NCBI RefSeq assembly: GCF_009650605.1
Contig: NZ_WAJT01000003.1
Coordinates: 447,684 to 511,683, forward strand
Direction of reading: 5' to 3'
Length of the DNA stretch: 64,000 nucleotides
DNA from: Labrenzia sp. CE80
Lineage (GTDB): Bacteria; Pseudomonadota; Alphaproteobacteria; Rhizobiales; Stappiaceae
Shown here: piece after piece, positions 17,971 through 27,486 of the stretch
Numbering within the stretch: position 1 is the stretch's first letter
Layout: every line of letters starts with the position of its first letter
Position numbers and translations under genes: made by a program
The notes under the pieces: generated by a model
Database searches by the model: none
Seen by the model: only the letters and a program-made list of their open reading frames with translations
What the model was told of the DNA's origin: nothing

Positions 17971-18435
17971 GTGTTTCAAATCCATCCGCTTCCGTCCACC
18001 GACTTCGCCTTTCTCTCCGCCTTGTCAGAGGAAGAGCTCGCGGCGCGGCACATCAAGACCTATGTGGCTGACGCAAAACCGGGGTTTCCCTGCCGTGTCA
18101 GCCTCGAAGATGCAGAGGTCGGTGAAACGGTCTTCCTGCTTCACTTCGAACATCAGCCGAATGACACGCCTTATCGGGCAAGCCACGCGATTTTCGTCAA
18201 GGCAGACGCCGTTTCGAGCCGTCCGGCCGTGGATACGATCCCTGAAAGCATCGCCAGCCGCCTGTTGTCGGTTCGCGCATTCGATGCAGAGCACGCCATC
18301 GTTGACGCGGAGGTCATTGAGGGGCGCGACGTCGAAGGGATCATCGCGAGGATGTTCGACAATCCGTCGATCGACTATCTTCACTTGCATTATGCTCGCA
18401 GGGGCTGTTTTGCGGCTGAAGTCAGACGGAGTTAG
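17971..18435 (+). CDS. DUF1203-family protein
   Basis: A 154-residue protein with the conserved DUF1203 pattern: GFPCRVSLEDAEVGETVFLLHFEHQ, then SPYRASHAIFV-like YRASHAIFVK and a C-terminal YLHLHYARRGCFAAEV. No biochemical role is established for the family. The GTG at 17971 is preferred because AAGGAG lies 7 bases upstream; frames extending to 17872 would overlap the divergent methyltransferase start. Its 3' end overlaps that of the next, convergent gene by 14 bases. Confidence 0.85.
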   Translation: MFQIHPLPSTDFAFLSALSEEELAARHIKTYVADAKPGFPCRVSLEDAEVGETVFLLHFEHQPNDTPYRASHAIFVKADAVSSRPAVDTIPESIASRLLSVRAFDAEHAIVDAEVIEGRDVEGIIARMFDNPSIDYLHLHYARRGCFAAEVRRS

Positions 18436-19639
18436 ACCCGCTTGCTGTCTTGTCCTGCTGATGCCACGAGATCAGCAGGATCATCCCCATCGCGATTAGA
18501 TAGGGAAAATAGAACCGCGTCTCGTAGTGCGGGAAGACCAGATATTTGGCGCAGATCGAGGTGAAGATCGCATAGAGAAGGATCCTTGCACGATCTGCCA
18601 TCTGCGCTGGCCTGATCACCTTTGCGAAAAATATAATGAGCGCCAACAAGGCGGCGAGCCAGGTGTTGCTCATCAGCGACCGCACGGTGGAACGCACCAG
18701 CATCTGCAGATAGATCACGGGGGACATCGGTGGGTCGAAACCCTCAAGGGTCGGCACATATTCAACATGTGTGAACCAGAGATGGATCCACCAGCCCGGG
18801 TGGCTCTCGTCCTTCAGGACGAAGGTATAGGCCAGGGCCGAAAGGACAAAGGTTGCGGTCATGACCCATCGGCCGGGGCCATAGATCAGTGCAAAGACAA
18901 AGAAGACGCCGATAAAGGCGAGATGGTCCGGCCTGATGAAAAGCGCCGCGATCAGGCTGGCGGCTGCGGCGAGGTCTTGCCGCTCGATATAAAGAAAACC
19001 AGCCAGCAGCAGAAAGATCGAGGCATATAGGTCGGGTGACAGCAGCGCTGCGGATCCGCCAAAATCGGCGATGATCAGCATGGCGACCACAATGGGGCCG
19101 TACATGAGCGCGCCATGCCGTGCCAGCCAGACCAAGAGGACCCCGGCAACGGCGACAGCGGAAAGCATCGAAATCATTCGGAGCGATTTGACCGGATCCA
19201 TGAAGGCAGACAGCGCGCGCGCCGTTTCCACATAGCCGAGTTTCAACCGGTAAAAGCCGAGCATGGTCGCGAAGGCGTCCGGATCCTCATACTGCCGGAT
19301 GCGATACTCGCGATCGCCAGTCAGAGCTTGAAACTCGCCTTCTGAAACGTTTTCCTTGAGCAGGGCATAGGAGCGCTCATGCAGTTCGACGGGATCGGAA
19401 ATGTCGCTTTCCAGAACGCTTGCCGTATAGGCGACCATGTCCCAGTTGGAGACTGGATAGATTTGGACGACTGCTGCCACCATCAGCGCGAAAACCGCGA
19501 GAACCAAAGCGCCGATCACATGCCGGAGCGGACGATAAAGCCTGCAGATCCCGCGATAGATGATGAGAAAACAGGTTTCCAGAAGTCTGGCGGCAGGGGT
19601 CACAGGGCGCTCCGGATACGGTTCTATTGCTGCGCGCAT
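18422..19639 (-). CDS. Polytopic membrane protein, possible GT-C type glycosyltransferase
   Basis: I do not recognise a named family. The 405-residue protein has about ten hydrophobic segments. After the first there is a loop beginning YPVSNWDMVAY, followed by about 100 soluble residues and then closely spaced helices. An acidic residue in the first outer loop is a feature of GT-C lipid-sugar transferases, so that is one possible role, but evidence is thin. It stands alone, convergent with the DUF1203 gene. Confidence 0.65.
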   Translation of the reverse strand: MRAAIEPYPERPVTPAARLLETCFLIIYRGICRLYRPLRHVIGALVLAVFALMVAAVVQIYPVSNWDMVAYTASVLESDISDPVELHERSYALLKENVSEGEFQALTGDREYRIRQYEDPDAFATMLGFYRLKLGYVETARALSAFMDPVKSLRMISMLSAVAVAGVLLVWLARHGALMYGPIVVAMLIIADFGGSAALLSPDLYASIFLLLAGFLYIERQDLAAAASLIAALFIRPDHLAFIGVFFVFALIYGPGRWVMTATFVLSALAYTFVLKDESHPGWWIHLWFTHVEYVPTLEGFDPPMSPVIYLQMLVRSTVRSLMSNTWLAALLALIIFFAKVIRPAQMADRARILLYAIFTSICAKYLVFPHYETRFYFPYLIAMGMILLISWHQQDKTASGSNSV

Positions 19640-19812
19640 CCTGCCGCATCTCTGTAATTTTTACGTAAACCTTGCAAAAATGCACAACAAGTCGCGGCAT
19701 TTGAGATCTTATTGTGCGCTCAGTAGAGTTCCAATGTGCGTGACTTCTGCTTGCCCTTCGTCGTCTGACGTGGCTCCATCACCTTGGGAGAAAACGCCGA
19801 ATGGGAGGTGGT

Positions 19813-21426
19813 ATGCAGGATCTGGGTACTTGGGACTATGTCATTGTCGGCGCGGGTTCCGCAGGCTGTGTCTTGGCCAACCGTCTTTCAGAAGACCCTG
19901 ACGTCAATGTCCTGCTTCTTGAGGCGGGCAAGAACGACAATTACATCTGGGTCCATATCCCCGTCGGCTATCTCTACTGCATGGGCAACCCGCGCACGGA
20001 TTGGGGTTTTCACACAGCCAAGGATCCTGGCTTGAACGGCCGGTCACTGATGTATCCGCGCGGCAAGGTCATCGGTGGCTGTTCGTCAATCAACGGCATG
20101 ATCTACATGCGTGGTCAGGCACAGGACTATGACCAGTGGCGCCAGTTCGGCCTGAGCGGTTGGGGCTGGGATGATGTCCTACCCTATTTCCGCAAATCCG
20201 AGGACCATTACGCCCTGAACAATGACCTGCATGGCCAGGGCGGGGCGGTGAGGGTTGAGGAACAGCGGTTGTCCTGGGACGTGTTGGATGCTTTCCGCGA
20301 TGCCTGTGCTGAAGTCGGCATTCCCAAGATTTCGGATTTCAACAAGGGCGACAACTTCGGCGCCTCCTATTTTCAGGTGACTCAAAAATCCGGTGTCCGT
20401 TGGAGCGTCGCAAAAGGCTTCCTGAAACCTGCCATGAGCCGGCCGAACCTGCGGGTGATCACCCAGGCGCATGCAAGCCATCTGTTGGTTGAGGACGGCA
20501 AGGTCGCGGGACTCGAGCTGACGGTCAAAGGCGCACCGGCAAGGGTTTGGACCAACGGCGAAGTGATCTTGTCAGCCGGCGCGGTGGGGTCGCCGCAAAT
20601 TCTGGAGCTGTCCGGCTTCGGCAATCCGCAAGTTTTGCAGGATGCAGGCGTCGAAACGGTTCATGCCCTGCCCGCGATCGGTGAAAACCTTCAGGATCAC
20701 CTGCAACTGCGCACGATCTATAAGATCAAGGATGCCGTCACGCTGAACCAGATGGCCAGCAGCTGGTTCGGAAAGGCCAAGATCGGCCTGGAATACATGC
20801 TGAAGCAGACCGGACCAATGTCTATGGCCCCGAGCCAGCTGGGTGTTTTCGCCAAGACCGACCCGTCCTTCGAGACCGCAAACGTTGAATATCATGTTCA
20901 ACCGCTGTCGCTGGACAAGTTCGGAGATCCTTTGCACGACTTCCCGGCTGTGACCGCTAGCGTCTGCAATCTTCGTCCTGCGAGCCGTGGTCACATCCAC
21001 ATTACGTCGCCAGACCGCGACAAACAGCCAGAGATACAGCCGAACTACCTTTCGACCGAGGTCGACCGAAAAGTGGCTGCCGATTCGATCAAGTTGACGC
21101 GCAAGATCATGGCGGCGCCGTCGCTCGCCAAACATGCACCTGAAGAATATTTGCCCGGTGCGCAGTTCGAGACTGACGAAGATCTTGCAAAAGCAGCAGG
21201 CGACATCGGTACGACGATCTTCCACCCGGTCGGAACCTGCCGGATGGGGGCAGACCCGGCCTCAGTCGTTGATGAGCGTTTGCGGGTGCGGGGCATCAAC
21301 GGCCTGCGCGTCATTGATGCTTCGGTCATGCCGAGGATCACGTCTGGCAACACCAATGCACCAACGATCATGATCGCAGAAAAGGGTGCCGATATGATCC
21401 GGGAAGATCGCCGAGCTGGGCACTGA
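19813..21426 (+). CDS. GMC-family FAD oxidoreductase (choline/alcohol dehydrogenase-like)
   Basis: A 537-residue flavoprotein of the glucose-methanol-choline family. The FAD-binding start is DYVIVGAGSAGCVLANRL, followed by GKVIGGCSSINGMIYMRG. The catalytic His lies in FHPVGTCRMG and the second in GNTNAPTIMIAEK. Members oxidise primary alcohols; choline, polyethylene glycol or simple alcohols are possible. There is no betaine aldehyde dehydrogenase nearby, so BetA is not assigned. The ATG at 19813 follows GGGAGG by 4 bases; the ATG at 19801 overlaps that site. Confidence 0.88.
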   Translation: MQDLGTWDYVIVGAGSAGCVLANRLSEDPDVNVLLLEAGKNDNYIWVHIPVGYLYCMGNPRTDWGFHTAKDPGLNGRSLMYPRGKVIGGCSSINGMIYMRGQAQDYDQWRQFGLSGWGWDDVLPYFRKSEDHYALNNDLHGQGGAVRVEEQRLSWDVLDAFRDACAEVGIPKISDFNKGDNFGASYFQVTQKSGVRWSVAKGFLKPAMSRPNLRVITQAHASHLLVEDGKVAGLELTVKGAPARVWTNGEVILSAGAVGSPQILELSGFGNPQVLQDAGVETVHALPAIGENLQDHLQLRTIYKIKDAVTLNQMASSWFGKAKIGLEYMLKQTGPMSMAPSQLGVFAKTDPSFETANVEYHVQPLSLDKFGDPLHDFPAVTASVCNLRPASRGHIHITSPDRDKQPEIQPNYLSTEVDRKVAADSIKLTRKIMAAPSLAKHAPEEYLPGAQFETDEDLAKAAGDIGTTIFHPVGTCRMGADPASVVDERLRVRGINGLRVIDASVMPRITSGNTNAPTIMIAEKGADMIREDRRAGH

Positions 21427-21521
21427 GTTATGATCTTTGCTCTAGGCATTGCGGATTAGTCGCAGTACTGGCCGGAGTGGTGTCTGGCTGACTTGAAACC
21501 CTAATGGCCGCCGCCTACGAT

Positions 21522-21539
21522 CAATCGAAAGATCGATTG
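21522..21539. repeat. Inverted repeat upstream of modA
   Basis: CAATCGA (21522-21528) and TCGATTG (21533-21539) surround AAGA, 13 bases before the modA start. It could be an operator or a leader hairpin. It does not look like the ModE site known from E. coli. Confidence 0.4.
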
Positions 21540-21552
21540 CGACGGGTACTCG

Positions 21553-22311
21553 ATGTCCTTGATGAGTAAAATCGCCGGCTTGTTTGTGGTCGGCCTGATG
21601 CTGTGCGATCAGGCACAGGCGGCAGGGAAAATAATGGTCTTCGCAGCGGCCAGCATGACGGAAGCCCTCGCGGAAATTGGTCAGGCATTTGAAGCCTCTA
21701 CGGGCACTGAGGTCGTCTTTTCGTTTGCGGGCACTGGTACCCTGGCGCGTCAGATCGAGGCGGGTGCGCCGGCAGACGTCTTTGTGTCAGCTGACGAAGC
21801 CTGGATGGACTACGTGAGCGAAAAGAATGCCGTCAAACCGGACACAATTCGAGCGGTGGCGGCCAACAATCTCGTTCTCATCGGCTCTGAAGAAGCGGAG
21901 CCACTCCAACTGACGGTCGATGAGATCAGCAAACGATTGGCGGGAAACCGTCTTGCAATGGCAGATCCCGAGACCGTTCCGGCCGGTCGATATGGCAAGG
22001 ACGCGCTGGAGGCGACCGGCCTCTGGCAAGGCGTCTCAGGCGCGCTGGCTCCTATGGACAATGTACGGGTTGCGCTTGCCTCGGTCGCCCGGGGCGATAC
22101 GCCGCTGGGCCTTGTCTATGGCTCGGACGCCCTGGTCGAACCGAGAGTGAAGGTGCTTGCCGTATTTCCTGAAGAATCTCACCCGAAGATCCGCTATCCT
22201 GCGGCCGAGACGACAGAGGCTTCTGAAGAAGCAGCTGTTTTCATGGCGTTTTTACTTCGTGCCGAAGCGCAGGATATTTTCCGGCGTCTGGGATTTGCGC
22301 AAGTGAAATAG
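21553..22311 (+). CDS. modA: Molybdate ABC transporter substrate-binding protein
   Basis: ModA is the periplasmic molybdate/tungstate-binding protein. The 252-residue product has a signal peptide (ending QAQAAG), then VFAAASMTEALAEIGQAFE, FSFAGTGTLARQIEAGAPADVFVSAD, and the oxyanion-site region DPETVPAGRYGKDALE, all typical of ModA. It is the first gene of modABC, with 39 bases to modB. An inverted repeat lies just upstream of the start. No modE-like regulator is in the window. Confidence 0.94.
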   Translation: MSLMSKIAGLFVVGLMLCDQAQAAGKIMVFAAASMTEALAEIGQAFEASTGTEVVFSFAGTGTLARQIEAGAPADVFVSADEAWMDYVSEKNAVKPDTIRAVAANNLVLIGSEEAEPLQLTVDEISKRLAGNRLAMADPETVPAGRYGKDALEATGLWQGVSGALAPMDNVRVALASVARGDTPLGLVYGSDALVEPRVKVLAVFPEESHPKIRYPAAETTEASEEAAVFMAFLLRAEAQDIFRRLGFAQVK

Positions 22312-22350
22312 GGCACGGCGCCGGGTATTCGGTGAAGGACAGGGTAAAAT

Positions 22351-23058
22351 TTGGCGTTTCTTCAGCTCCAGCCACAGGAATGGCAGGCCCTGACCCTGAC
22401 ATTGAAGGTCGCGCTGGTTGCTTTGGCTTTCGCTCTGCCGCTCGCAATCCTTGCGGCTTATGGTCTTGCCAGATGGCGGTTTCCCGGCCACGGCGTTGTC
22501 AACGCCCTCATACACATGCCTCTGGTTCTGCCTCCGGTGGTGACCGGCTATATTCTGCTGATCCTCTTTGGACGTAGCGGTCCGGTCGGCCGCTTTCTCT
22601 GGGACACCTTCGGCATCAGCTTTGCCTTCAACTGGATGGGAGCGGCGATCGCCGCCGGCGTGATGGCGTTTCCGTTGATGGTCCGACCGATCCGTCTGGC
22701 ATTCGAGGCGGTCGACTCGAAGCTGGAGGAAGCGGCCTCGTCCCTGGGCGCGCACCGCCTTGTTACGTTTCTGGTCGTCACGCTGCCACTGACCTTTCCC
22801 GGCATCTTGGGCGGCGCAATCCTTGGCTTTGCAAAGGCAATGGGTGAGTTCGGGGCAACGATTACATTCGTCTCCAACATTCCCGGCGAAACCAGGACCC
22901 TGTCCCTGGCGCTCTATACTGCCACCCAGTCTCCCTCAGGCGATCTGGCAGCTTTTCGTCTGACTCTCATTGCGGCGATTGTTGCCTTCGGCGCTCTGAT
23001 TGCATCTGAAGTCTGGGCCCGCCGACTGCGCAAACGGATCGAGGGCGTTGATGATTGA
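22351..23058 (+). CDS. modB: Molybdate ABC transporter permease
   Basis: The inner-membrane channel subunit, 235 residues with five to six helices. The EAA loop that contacts the ATPase reads LEEAASSLGAHRLVTFLVVTLP, and GFAKAMGEFGATITFVSN is the usual ModB signature. A TTG start at 22351 has AGGACAGGG upstream. Its last codons overlap the modC start by 8 bases, indicating translational coupling. Confidence 0.94.
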   Translation: MAFLQLQPQEWQALTLTLKVALVALAFALPLAILAAYGLARWRFPGHGVVNALIHMPLVLPPVVTGYILLILFGRSGPVGRFLWDTFGISFAFNWMGAAIAAGVMAFPLMVRPIRLAFEAVDSKLEEAASSLGAHRLVTFLVVTLPLTFPGILGGAILGFAKAMGEFGATITFVSNIPGETRTLSLALYTATQSPSGDLAAFRLTLIAAIVAFGALIASEVWARRLRKRIEGVDD

Positions 23059-24184
23059 CGTCGACTTCACAGGCCATGTTGGCACCTTCAAAGTGAAGGC
23101 GAATTTTGTCGGGTCGTCTGGTGTGACCTCGCTCTTTGGCCAGTCGGGCGCAGGCAAATCCACGATCACCAACATGATTGCCGGGTTGTTGCGGCCGAAC
23201 CGTGGGCGGATTGCCGTCGATGGTGAAGTGCTTTTCGACAGCCAGAAGCGCATAGACCTGTCGGTGCGAAAGCGTCGGGTGGGGCATGTGTTTCAGGATG
23301 CGCGCCTGTTTCCGCATCTCTCCGTCAAAGCCAATCTGACGTTCGCGCGCTGGGCGGGAGGGCGAGCGGACTCTAGGCCCGTTTCGGAAGTCGTTGATCT
23401 GCTTGGAATAGGTAGCCTGCTGGACCGGCGACCGGGCAATCTTTCCGGCGGGGAGCGTCAGCGGGTGGCCATCGGTCGGGCACTTCTGTCCGGACCGCGC
23501 CTTCTGCTCATGGATGAGCCATTGGCGTCTCTCGATCAGGGTCGCAAGGCTGACATCTTGCCCTATCTGGATCGGCTGCGAACAGAAGCGGGCATTCCGA
23601 TCCTCTACGTCAGCCACGCCATGGAAGAGGTCGCGCGCCTTTCCCAGACACTGGTCATCGTCTCGAAGGGCGAGACAATTGCCCATGGTCCGGTGGCAGA
23701 TGTGCTGTCGCGCGTCGACCTTGGGCGAGCGACCGGCCGTCATGAGGCGAGTGCGTTGCTCGAGGGAAGGGTCGTCCGCATCGACAAGGAGTGGGGTCTC
23801 AGCCATGTTGAGATCGGCGATGGTCAGTCTGTTCAGGTCCCCGGCCTCGACGCAGCTCTCGGCGAGGCCATTCGGCTGCGGATCCGCGCGCGTGACGTGG
23901 CAGTCGCCTTGCAAAAGCCCGAGGGCATCAGCATTCGAAACGCCATAGCCGGCGCGGTGAAGTCGATATCGGATGAAGCCGGGCCCTATACCGAGATCTT
24001 GTGCTCTGCCGGCAGCCAGAATGTGCGTGCGCGCCTGACGCGGGCGTCCGTCTCGCAACTGGCTCTGCAGCCGGGAACGCAGATCTATCTTCTCATCAAG
24101 AGTGTCGCGATCGATCGCCGCCAGAGCGCACCGGCGTCTGGCCTCGCGAACGATGACGCCGCATCGGCGCAAACGCTGTTATAA
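23051..24184 (+). CDS. modC: Molybdate ABC transporter ATP-binding protein
   Basis: ModC powers molybdate import. Walker A is GQSGAGKST, the signature is LSGGERQRVAIGRALL, Walker B is LLLMDEPLASLD and the switch His is in YVSHAMEEV. The C-terminal third (after about residue 280) is a TOBE/Mop-type oxyanion-binding domain, which in other ModC proteins allows feedback by molybdate. From the ATG at 23051 it is 377 residues. dctB begins only 7 bases after its stop, so read-through into the two-component genes is possible. Confidence 0.95.
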   Translation: MIDVDFTGHVGTFKVKANFVGSSGVTSLFGQSGAGKSTITNMIAGLLRPNRGRIAVDGEVLFDSQKRIDLSVRKRRVGHVFQDARLFPHLSVKANLTFARWAGGRADSRPVSEVVDLLGIGSLLDRRPGNLSGGERQRVAIGRALLSGPRLLLMDEPLASLDQGRKADILPYLDRLRTEAGIPILYVSHAMEEVARLSQTLVIVSKGETIAHGPVADVLSRVDLGRATGRHEASALLEGRVVRIDKEWGLSHVEIGDGQSVQVPGLDAALGEAIRLRIRARDVAVALQKPEGISIRNAIAGAVKSISDEAGPYTEILCSAGSQNVRARLTRASVSQLALQPGTQIYLLIKSVAIDRRQSAPASGLANDDAASAQTLL

Positions 24185-24191
24185 TGCTCCT

Positions 24192-25982
24192 ATGAAGACG
24201 GTGACCCGACGCAGGCAGGCCCGCAAGGCCAAGTTCCTCAGCATATCCGCGATGCTCATCGTGAGCGTTGCCGTGATCTGGGTCACCGGAGTGATCAGTC
24301 TTGGGTTTTTCGTCAGCGATGTGAAAACCCGGTCGGAAGCGAGCCTGAAAGTTCAGGCCGCTGTTCTGGAAGGCCTGCTCGACAAGTTTCGTCTCATGTC
24401 GCCACTTCTGGCGCGAAGTCCGGATGCTTCCCGGATCGTTTCTGGCCGAGACGGCAGTGCCGGCCGCGGGATGGCTGCCATCTCCGCAGGCATGGCGGGT
24501 GCAGAGGAGGTCTGGTTTTTGTCCGCGGACGGATCGCCGATCGCCTCGAGCAATGCATCGAACAAGTCGATCGCCGCAGGCGGAAGCCGCGCAATTCCTG
24601 ACGCGTTTGCCCAGGCAATGCAGGGCCAGCTTGGGCGCGAGTTCATTGAAGGGTCTGCGTCCCGGCCGGCAAGCTACGTCTTTTCATCTCCGGTACGCCT
24701 CGAAGATCAAACAGTCGGGGTGCTTGCGGTCATGGTGAGCCTTGCGGTTGTGGAACAGGCCTGGGCACTCAGCAAGGACCCGATCATTGCGGTCGATGGC
24801 GACGGCCAGATTCTGGTGAGCAATGTCGCGAGTTGGCGCGACCTGAATGTCTCCGAGGTTGAAACGGATGCCGATTTGAGATTGGTGATCGAAGACGGCA
24901 ATCCGTCCAATTTTGTTCAGCTGTCGGACCGGCGTCCCCGCAGTAGCCGGCTGGAGTTGGGCCAGCGGCTTCCCGTGCTCGGGTGGAATGTCGTGATCTT
25001 TGCCGACACGACCGAAGCGCGACGGCAGTCTGCGCGGGCCATGGTGATCTCGCTTCTTCTTTGCGTCATCGGTGGCGGAGTTTTATGGGCGATGTTGAAC
25101 CGTCGCGAGGAGCAGGCGCGCCGATCACGGCGGAACCGGGCAGCGTCCTTGCGCCTTGAACGGCGGGTTCGAAGCCGGACCACGGAGCTGCGCAAGGCGA
25201 ATGCACAGCTTGAGCAGGAAGTCCGCGACCGTCAGCAGGCTGAAGCTGACCTGCGCCACGCGCAGGCGGAGCTGGTGCAAGCTGCCAAGCTCGCCACCCT
25301 TGGCAAGATGTCGGCAGCGCTCAGTCATGAATACAATCAGCCTCTGGCAGCGATAAAATCAGACGCAGAGATTGCCGAAATGCTGATTGCTCGTGGCACG
25401 CCCGACAAGGCGGCTGCCAATCTTGGGCGCATTGGCGGGATGGTCGACCGGATGGCCGAAATCGCCAGGACCTTGAAGGGCTTCTCGCGCCGTGCCGGAA
25501 CCGATATCAAGCCGGTTTCCCTGCGCCAGGTGATCGATGAGGCGCTTCTGCTCTTGATGCCGCAGATCAAGCAGAATGGTGTCGAGCTCAAGACCTCCTT
25601 GCCGGAGGACGATATCATCGTACGCGGCGGCAAGATCCGCCTTGAGCAGGTGGTGATGAATCTCGTCTCCAACGCGCTCGATGCCGTGAGGTCGGCCTCA
25701 GAGCCGCGCGTTGAACTCACGCTGACGCAGACCGACTCACATGCCGTCATTACCGTATCTGACAATGGCGGCGGCATCGATGCCGAGGTTCTGCCACAGA
25801 TCTTTGACCCGTTTTTCACGACGAAGGATGTAGGCTTGGGGCTGGGCCTTGGGCTCTCGATCGCTTACAAGATCGTTCACGATTTCTCCGGAACTCTTGC
25901 TGCCGAAAACGATGAGGCCGGTGGGGCCCGGTTTGTCATGCGTATTCCGCTGGTGGATGCGCAAACCCTAGCGGCGGAATAA
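24192..25982 (+). CDS. dctB: C4-dicarboxylate-type sensor histidine kinase
   Basis: A 596-residue membrane sensor kinase. Two transmembrane segments (about residues 15-40 and 280-300) bracket a periplasmic double-PDC sensor domain. A coiled-coil stretch follows, then the HisKA domain with phospho-acceptor H379 in LSHEYNQPLAAIKS, and the ATP domain with N box MNLVSNALDAV, DNGGGID and GLGLGLSIAYKIV. This architecture and motif set match DctB, which senses succinate, fumarate or malate. dctD follows after 6 bases. The ligand may differ from that of rhizobial DctB, because the transporter here is TRAP type and not DctA. Confidence 0.88.
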   Translation: MKTVTRRRQARKAKFLSISAMLIVSVAVIWVTGVISLGFFVSDVKTRSEASLKVQAAVLEGLLDKFRLMSPLLARSPDASRIVSGRDGSAGRGMAAISAGMAGAEEVWFLSADGSPIASSNASNKSIAAGGSRAIPDAFAQAMQGQLGREFIEGSASRPASYVFSSPVRLEDQTVGVLAVMVSLAVVEQAWALSKDPIIAVDGDGQILVSNVASWRDLNVSEVETDADLRLVIEDGNPSNFVQLSDRRPRSSRLELGQRLPVLGWNVVIFADTTEARRQSARAMVISLLLCVIGGGVLWAMLNRREEQARRSRRNRAASLRLERRVRSRTTELRKANAQLEQEVRDRQQAEADLRHAQAELVQAAKLATLGKMSAALSHEYNQPLAAIKSDAEIAEMLIARGTPDKAAANLGRIGGMVDRMAEIARTLKGFSRRAGTDIKPVSLRQVIDEALLLLMPQIKQNGVELKTSLPEDDIIVRGGKIRLEQVVMNLVSNALDAVRSASEPRVELTLTQTDSHAVITVSDNGGGIDAEVLPQIFDPFFTTKDVGLGLGLGLSIAYKIVHDFSGTLAAENDEAGGARFVMRIPLVDAQTLAAE

Positions 25983-25988
25983 ACGACG

Positions 25989-27317
25989 ATGGATCAGGCC
26001 TGCGTTCTGCTGGTGGATGACGAGGAAGACCTGCGGGCATCGCTGTCGCAGGGGTTGGAACTCTCCGGCCACAAGGTTGTGGCCACCGGAAATCCTGAAG
26101 CCGCCCTTGAGCTTGTCACCCGCGGTTTTTATGGCGTCTTGGTGACTGACATAAGGATGCGCGGAACCGATGGCTTTGCCGTCATGCGCAAGGCGTTTGA
26201 AATCGATCCGGCCCTTCCTGTGGTCCTGATCACCGGTCATGGCGATGTGCCCTTGGCCGTGGAGGCCATGCGCGCAGGCGCTTATGATTTCATGGAAAAA
26301 CCCTTTTCTGTTTCGAGCCTCGCTTCAGTGGCAGAGCGGGGCATCGAAAAGCGCCGGCTTGTGCTTGAGAACCGCAAATTGCGCGAGGAACTCGCTGACC
26401 GCGATGGCCTGGAAAGCCGTCTCGTCGGGCGCGCTGCAGCCATGGACAAGCTCCGGCGGGATGTGCTGGCTCTGGCCGCGACCGATGCAGACATTCTAAT
26501 CGTCGGGGAGACGGGCGCAGGTAAGGAGGTGGTTGCCCGGGCACTCCATGACGAGGGACCACGGCACAACAGGCCGTTTGTTGCACTCAACTGCGGCGCG
26601 CTTCCAGCCGAGATCATTGAATCTGAACTGTTCGGCCATGAAAAGGGCGCCTTCACCGGCGCCAGCGGGCAGCGTATCGGCAAGCTGGAACATGCCCACG
26701 GCGGTACGGTGTTCCTTGATGAGATCGAGTCCATGCCGCTCGAGCTGCAGGTCAAACTGCTACGAGTGATCGAGACCAGAACCATTGAACGCCTGGGCTC
26801 GAACAAGTCGATCGAGCTTGATGTCCGCTTTATTGCAGCGACGAAAGAGGATCTTGAGGAAGCCGGCAAGGAGGGCCGGTTTCGTCTGGATCTGTTCTAT
26901 CGTCTCAACGTCGTCTCAATCGCAATTCCTCCGCTGAGGGAGCGTCTGGAGGATATTCCCTTGTTATTCCAGCATCTTGCAGTGGAAGCACGGGCACGCT
27001 ATCGGCGGGAAATTCCCGATCTTTCCGAGAGTTATCTGGCCAGGCTGATGGCGCGCGACTGGCCGGGAAATGTGCGCGAGCTGCGCAATGTGGCGGATCG
27101 CTTTGTGTTGGGCTTGGAAAGTTCAGCAGAGGCTGAGACAGAGGCGGCCTCAAACCTGTTTGATCAGGTCGCGGCCTATGAAAAGACCTTGATCGCAGCG
27201 GAACTGAAGCGCAACGACGGATCGATCAAGGCGACTTACGAGAATCTGGGTCTGTCACGAAAAGCGCTGTACGAGAAAATGAAGAAATACGGTCTTGAGC
27301 GCAAAGATGCCCAATGA
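25989..27317 (+). CDS. dctD: Sigma-54-dependent response regulator, DctD family
   Basis: A 442-residue NtrC-type activator. The receiver domain has phospho-acceptor D54 in VLVTDIRMRG. The AAA+ domain has Walker A GETGAGKE, the sigma-54 contact loop GAFTGAS and FLDEIESMPLELQ. The C-terminal Fis-type helix-turn-helix ends NLGLSRKALYEKMKKYG. It should bind the tandem palindromes at 28873-28925 and open the sigma-54 promoter at 28998-29014 of dctPQM. It is coupled to dctB with a 6-base gap. Confidence 0.92.
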   Translation: MDQACVLLVDDEEDLRASLSQGLELSGHKVVATGNPEAALELVTRGFYGVLVTDIRMRGTDGFAVMRKAFEIDPALPVVLITGHGDVPLAVEAMRAGAYDFMEKPFSVSSLASVAERGIEKRRLVLENRKLREELADRDGLESRLVGRAAAMDKLRRDVLALAATDADILIVGETGAGKEVVARALHDEGPRHNRPFVALNCGALPAEIIESELFGHEKGAFTGASGQRIGKLEHAHGGTVFLDEIESMPLELQVKLLRVIETRTIERLGSNKSIELDVRFIAATKEDLEEAGKEGRFRLDLFYRLNVVSIAIPPLRERLEDIPLLFQHLAVEARARYRREIPDLSESYLARLMARDWPGNVRELRNVADRFVLGLESSAEAETEAASNLFDQVAAYEKTLIAAELKRNDGSIKATYENLGLSRKALYEKMKKYGLERKDAQ

Positions 27318-27414
27318 ATGCCGGTCGCGGCTCAGGGTTTTGATCTCGAAACAGGTCTCGCAAAAACAGGGGCTACCTAGAAGCTGTGATCCTAGCTGAA
27401 AAAATCAGACTGCA

Positions 27415-27441
27415 TGTCACAGCAGCGGCAGCTGTCTCGTC
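27415..27441 (+). promoter_or_regulatory. ECF41-type promoter
   Basis: TGTCACA (27415-27421) and CGTC (27438-27441) are separated by exactly 16 bases, matching the published ECF41 target promoter pattern. Transcription would begin about 27449, some 38 bases before the CMD gene. The expected factor is the product of 27923-28840. Confidence 0.8.
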
Positions 27442-27486
27442 AACCAGATATCGAACCAATTTCGATCCATTGACGAGGTGACACAA

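Noticed and set aside
22967..24172. Long open frame antisense to modC (about 400 codons)
   Set aside because: It lies wholly opposite a clear ABC ATPase gene; the product has no recognisable domain and arises from codon bias in GC-rich DNA.
27318..27486. Anti-sigma factor gene next to the ECF factor
   Set aside because: No such frame exists here; ECF41 factors normally lack a separate anti-sigma gene, consistent with the C-terminal extension.
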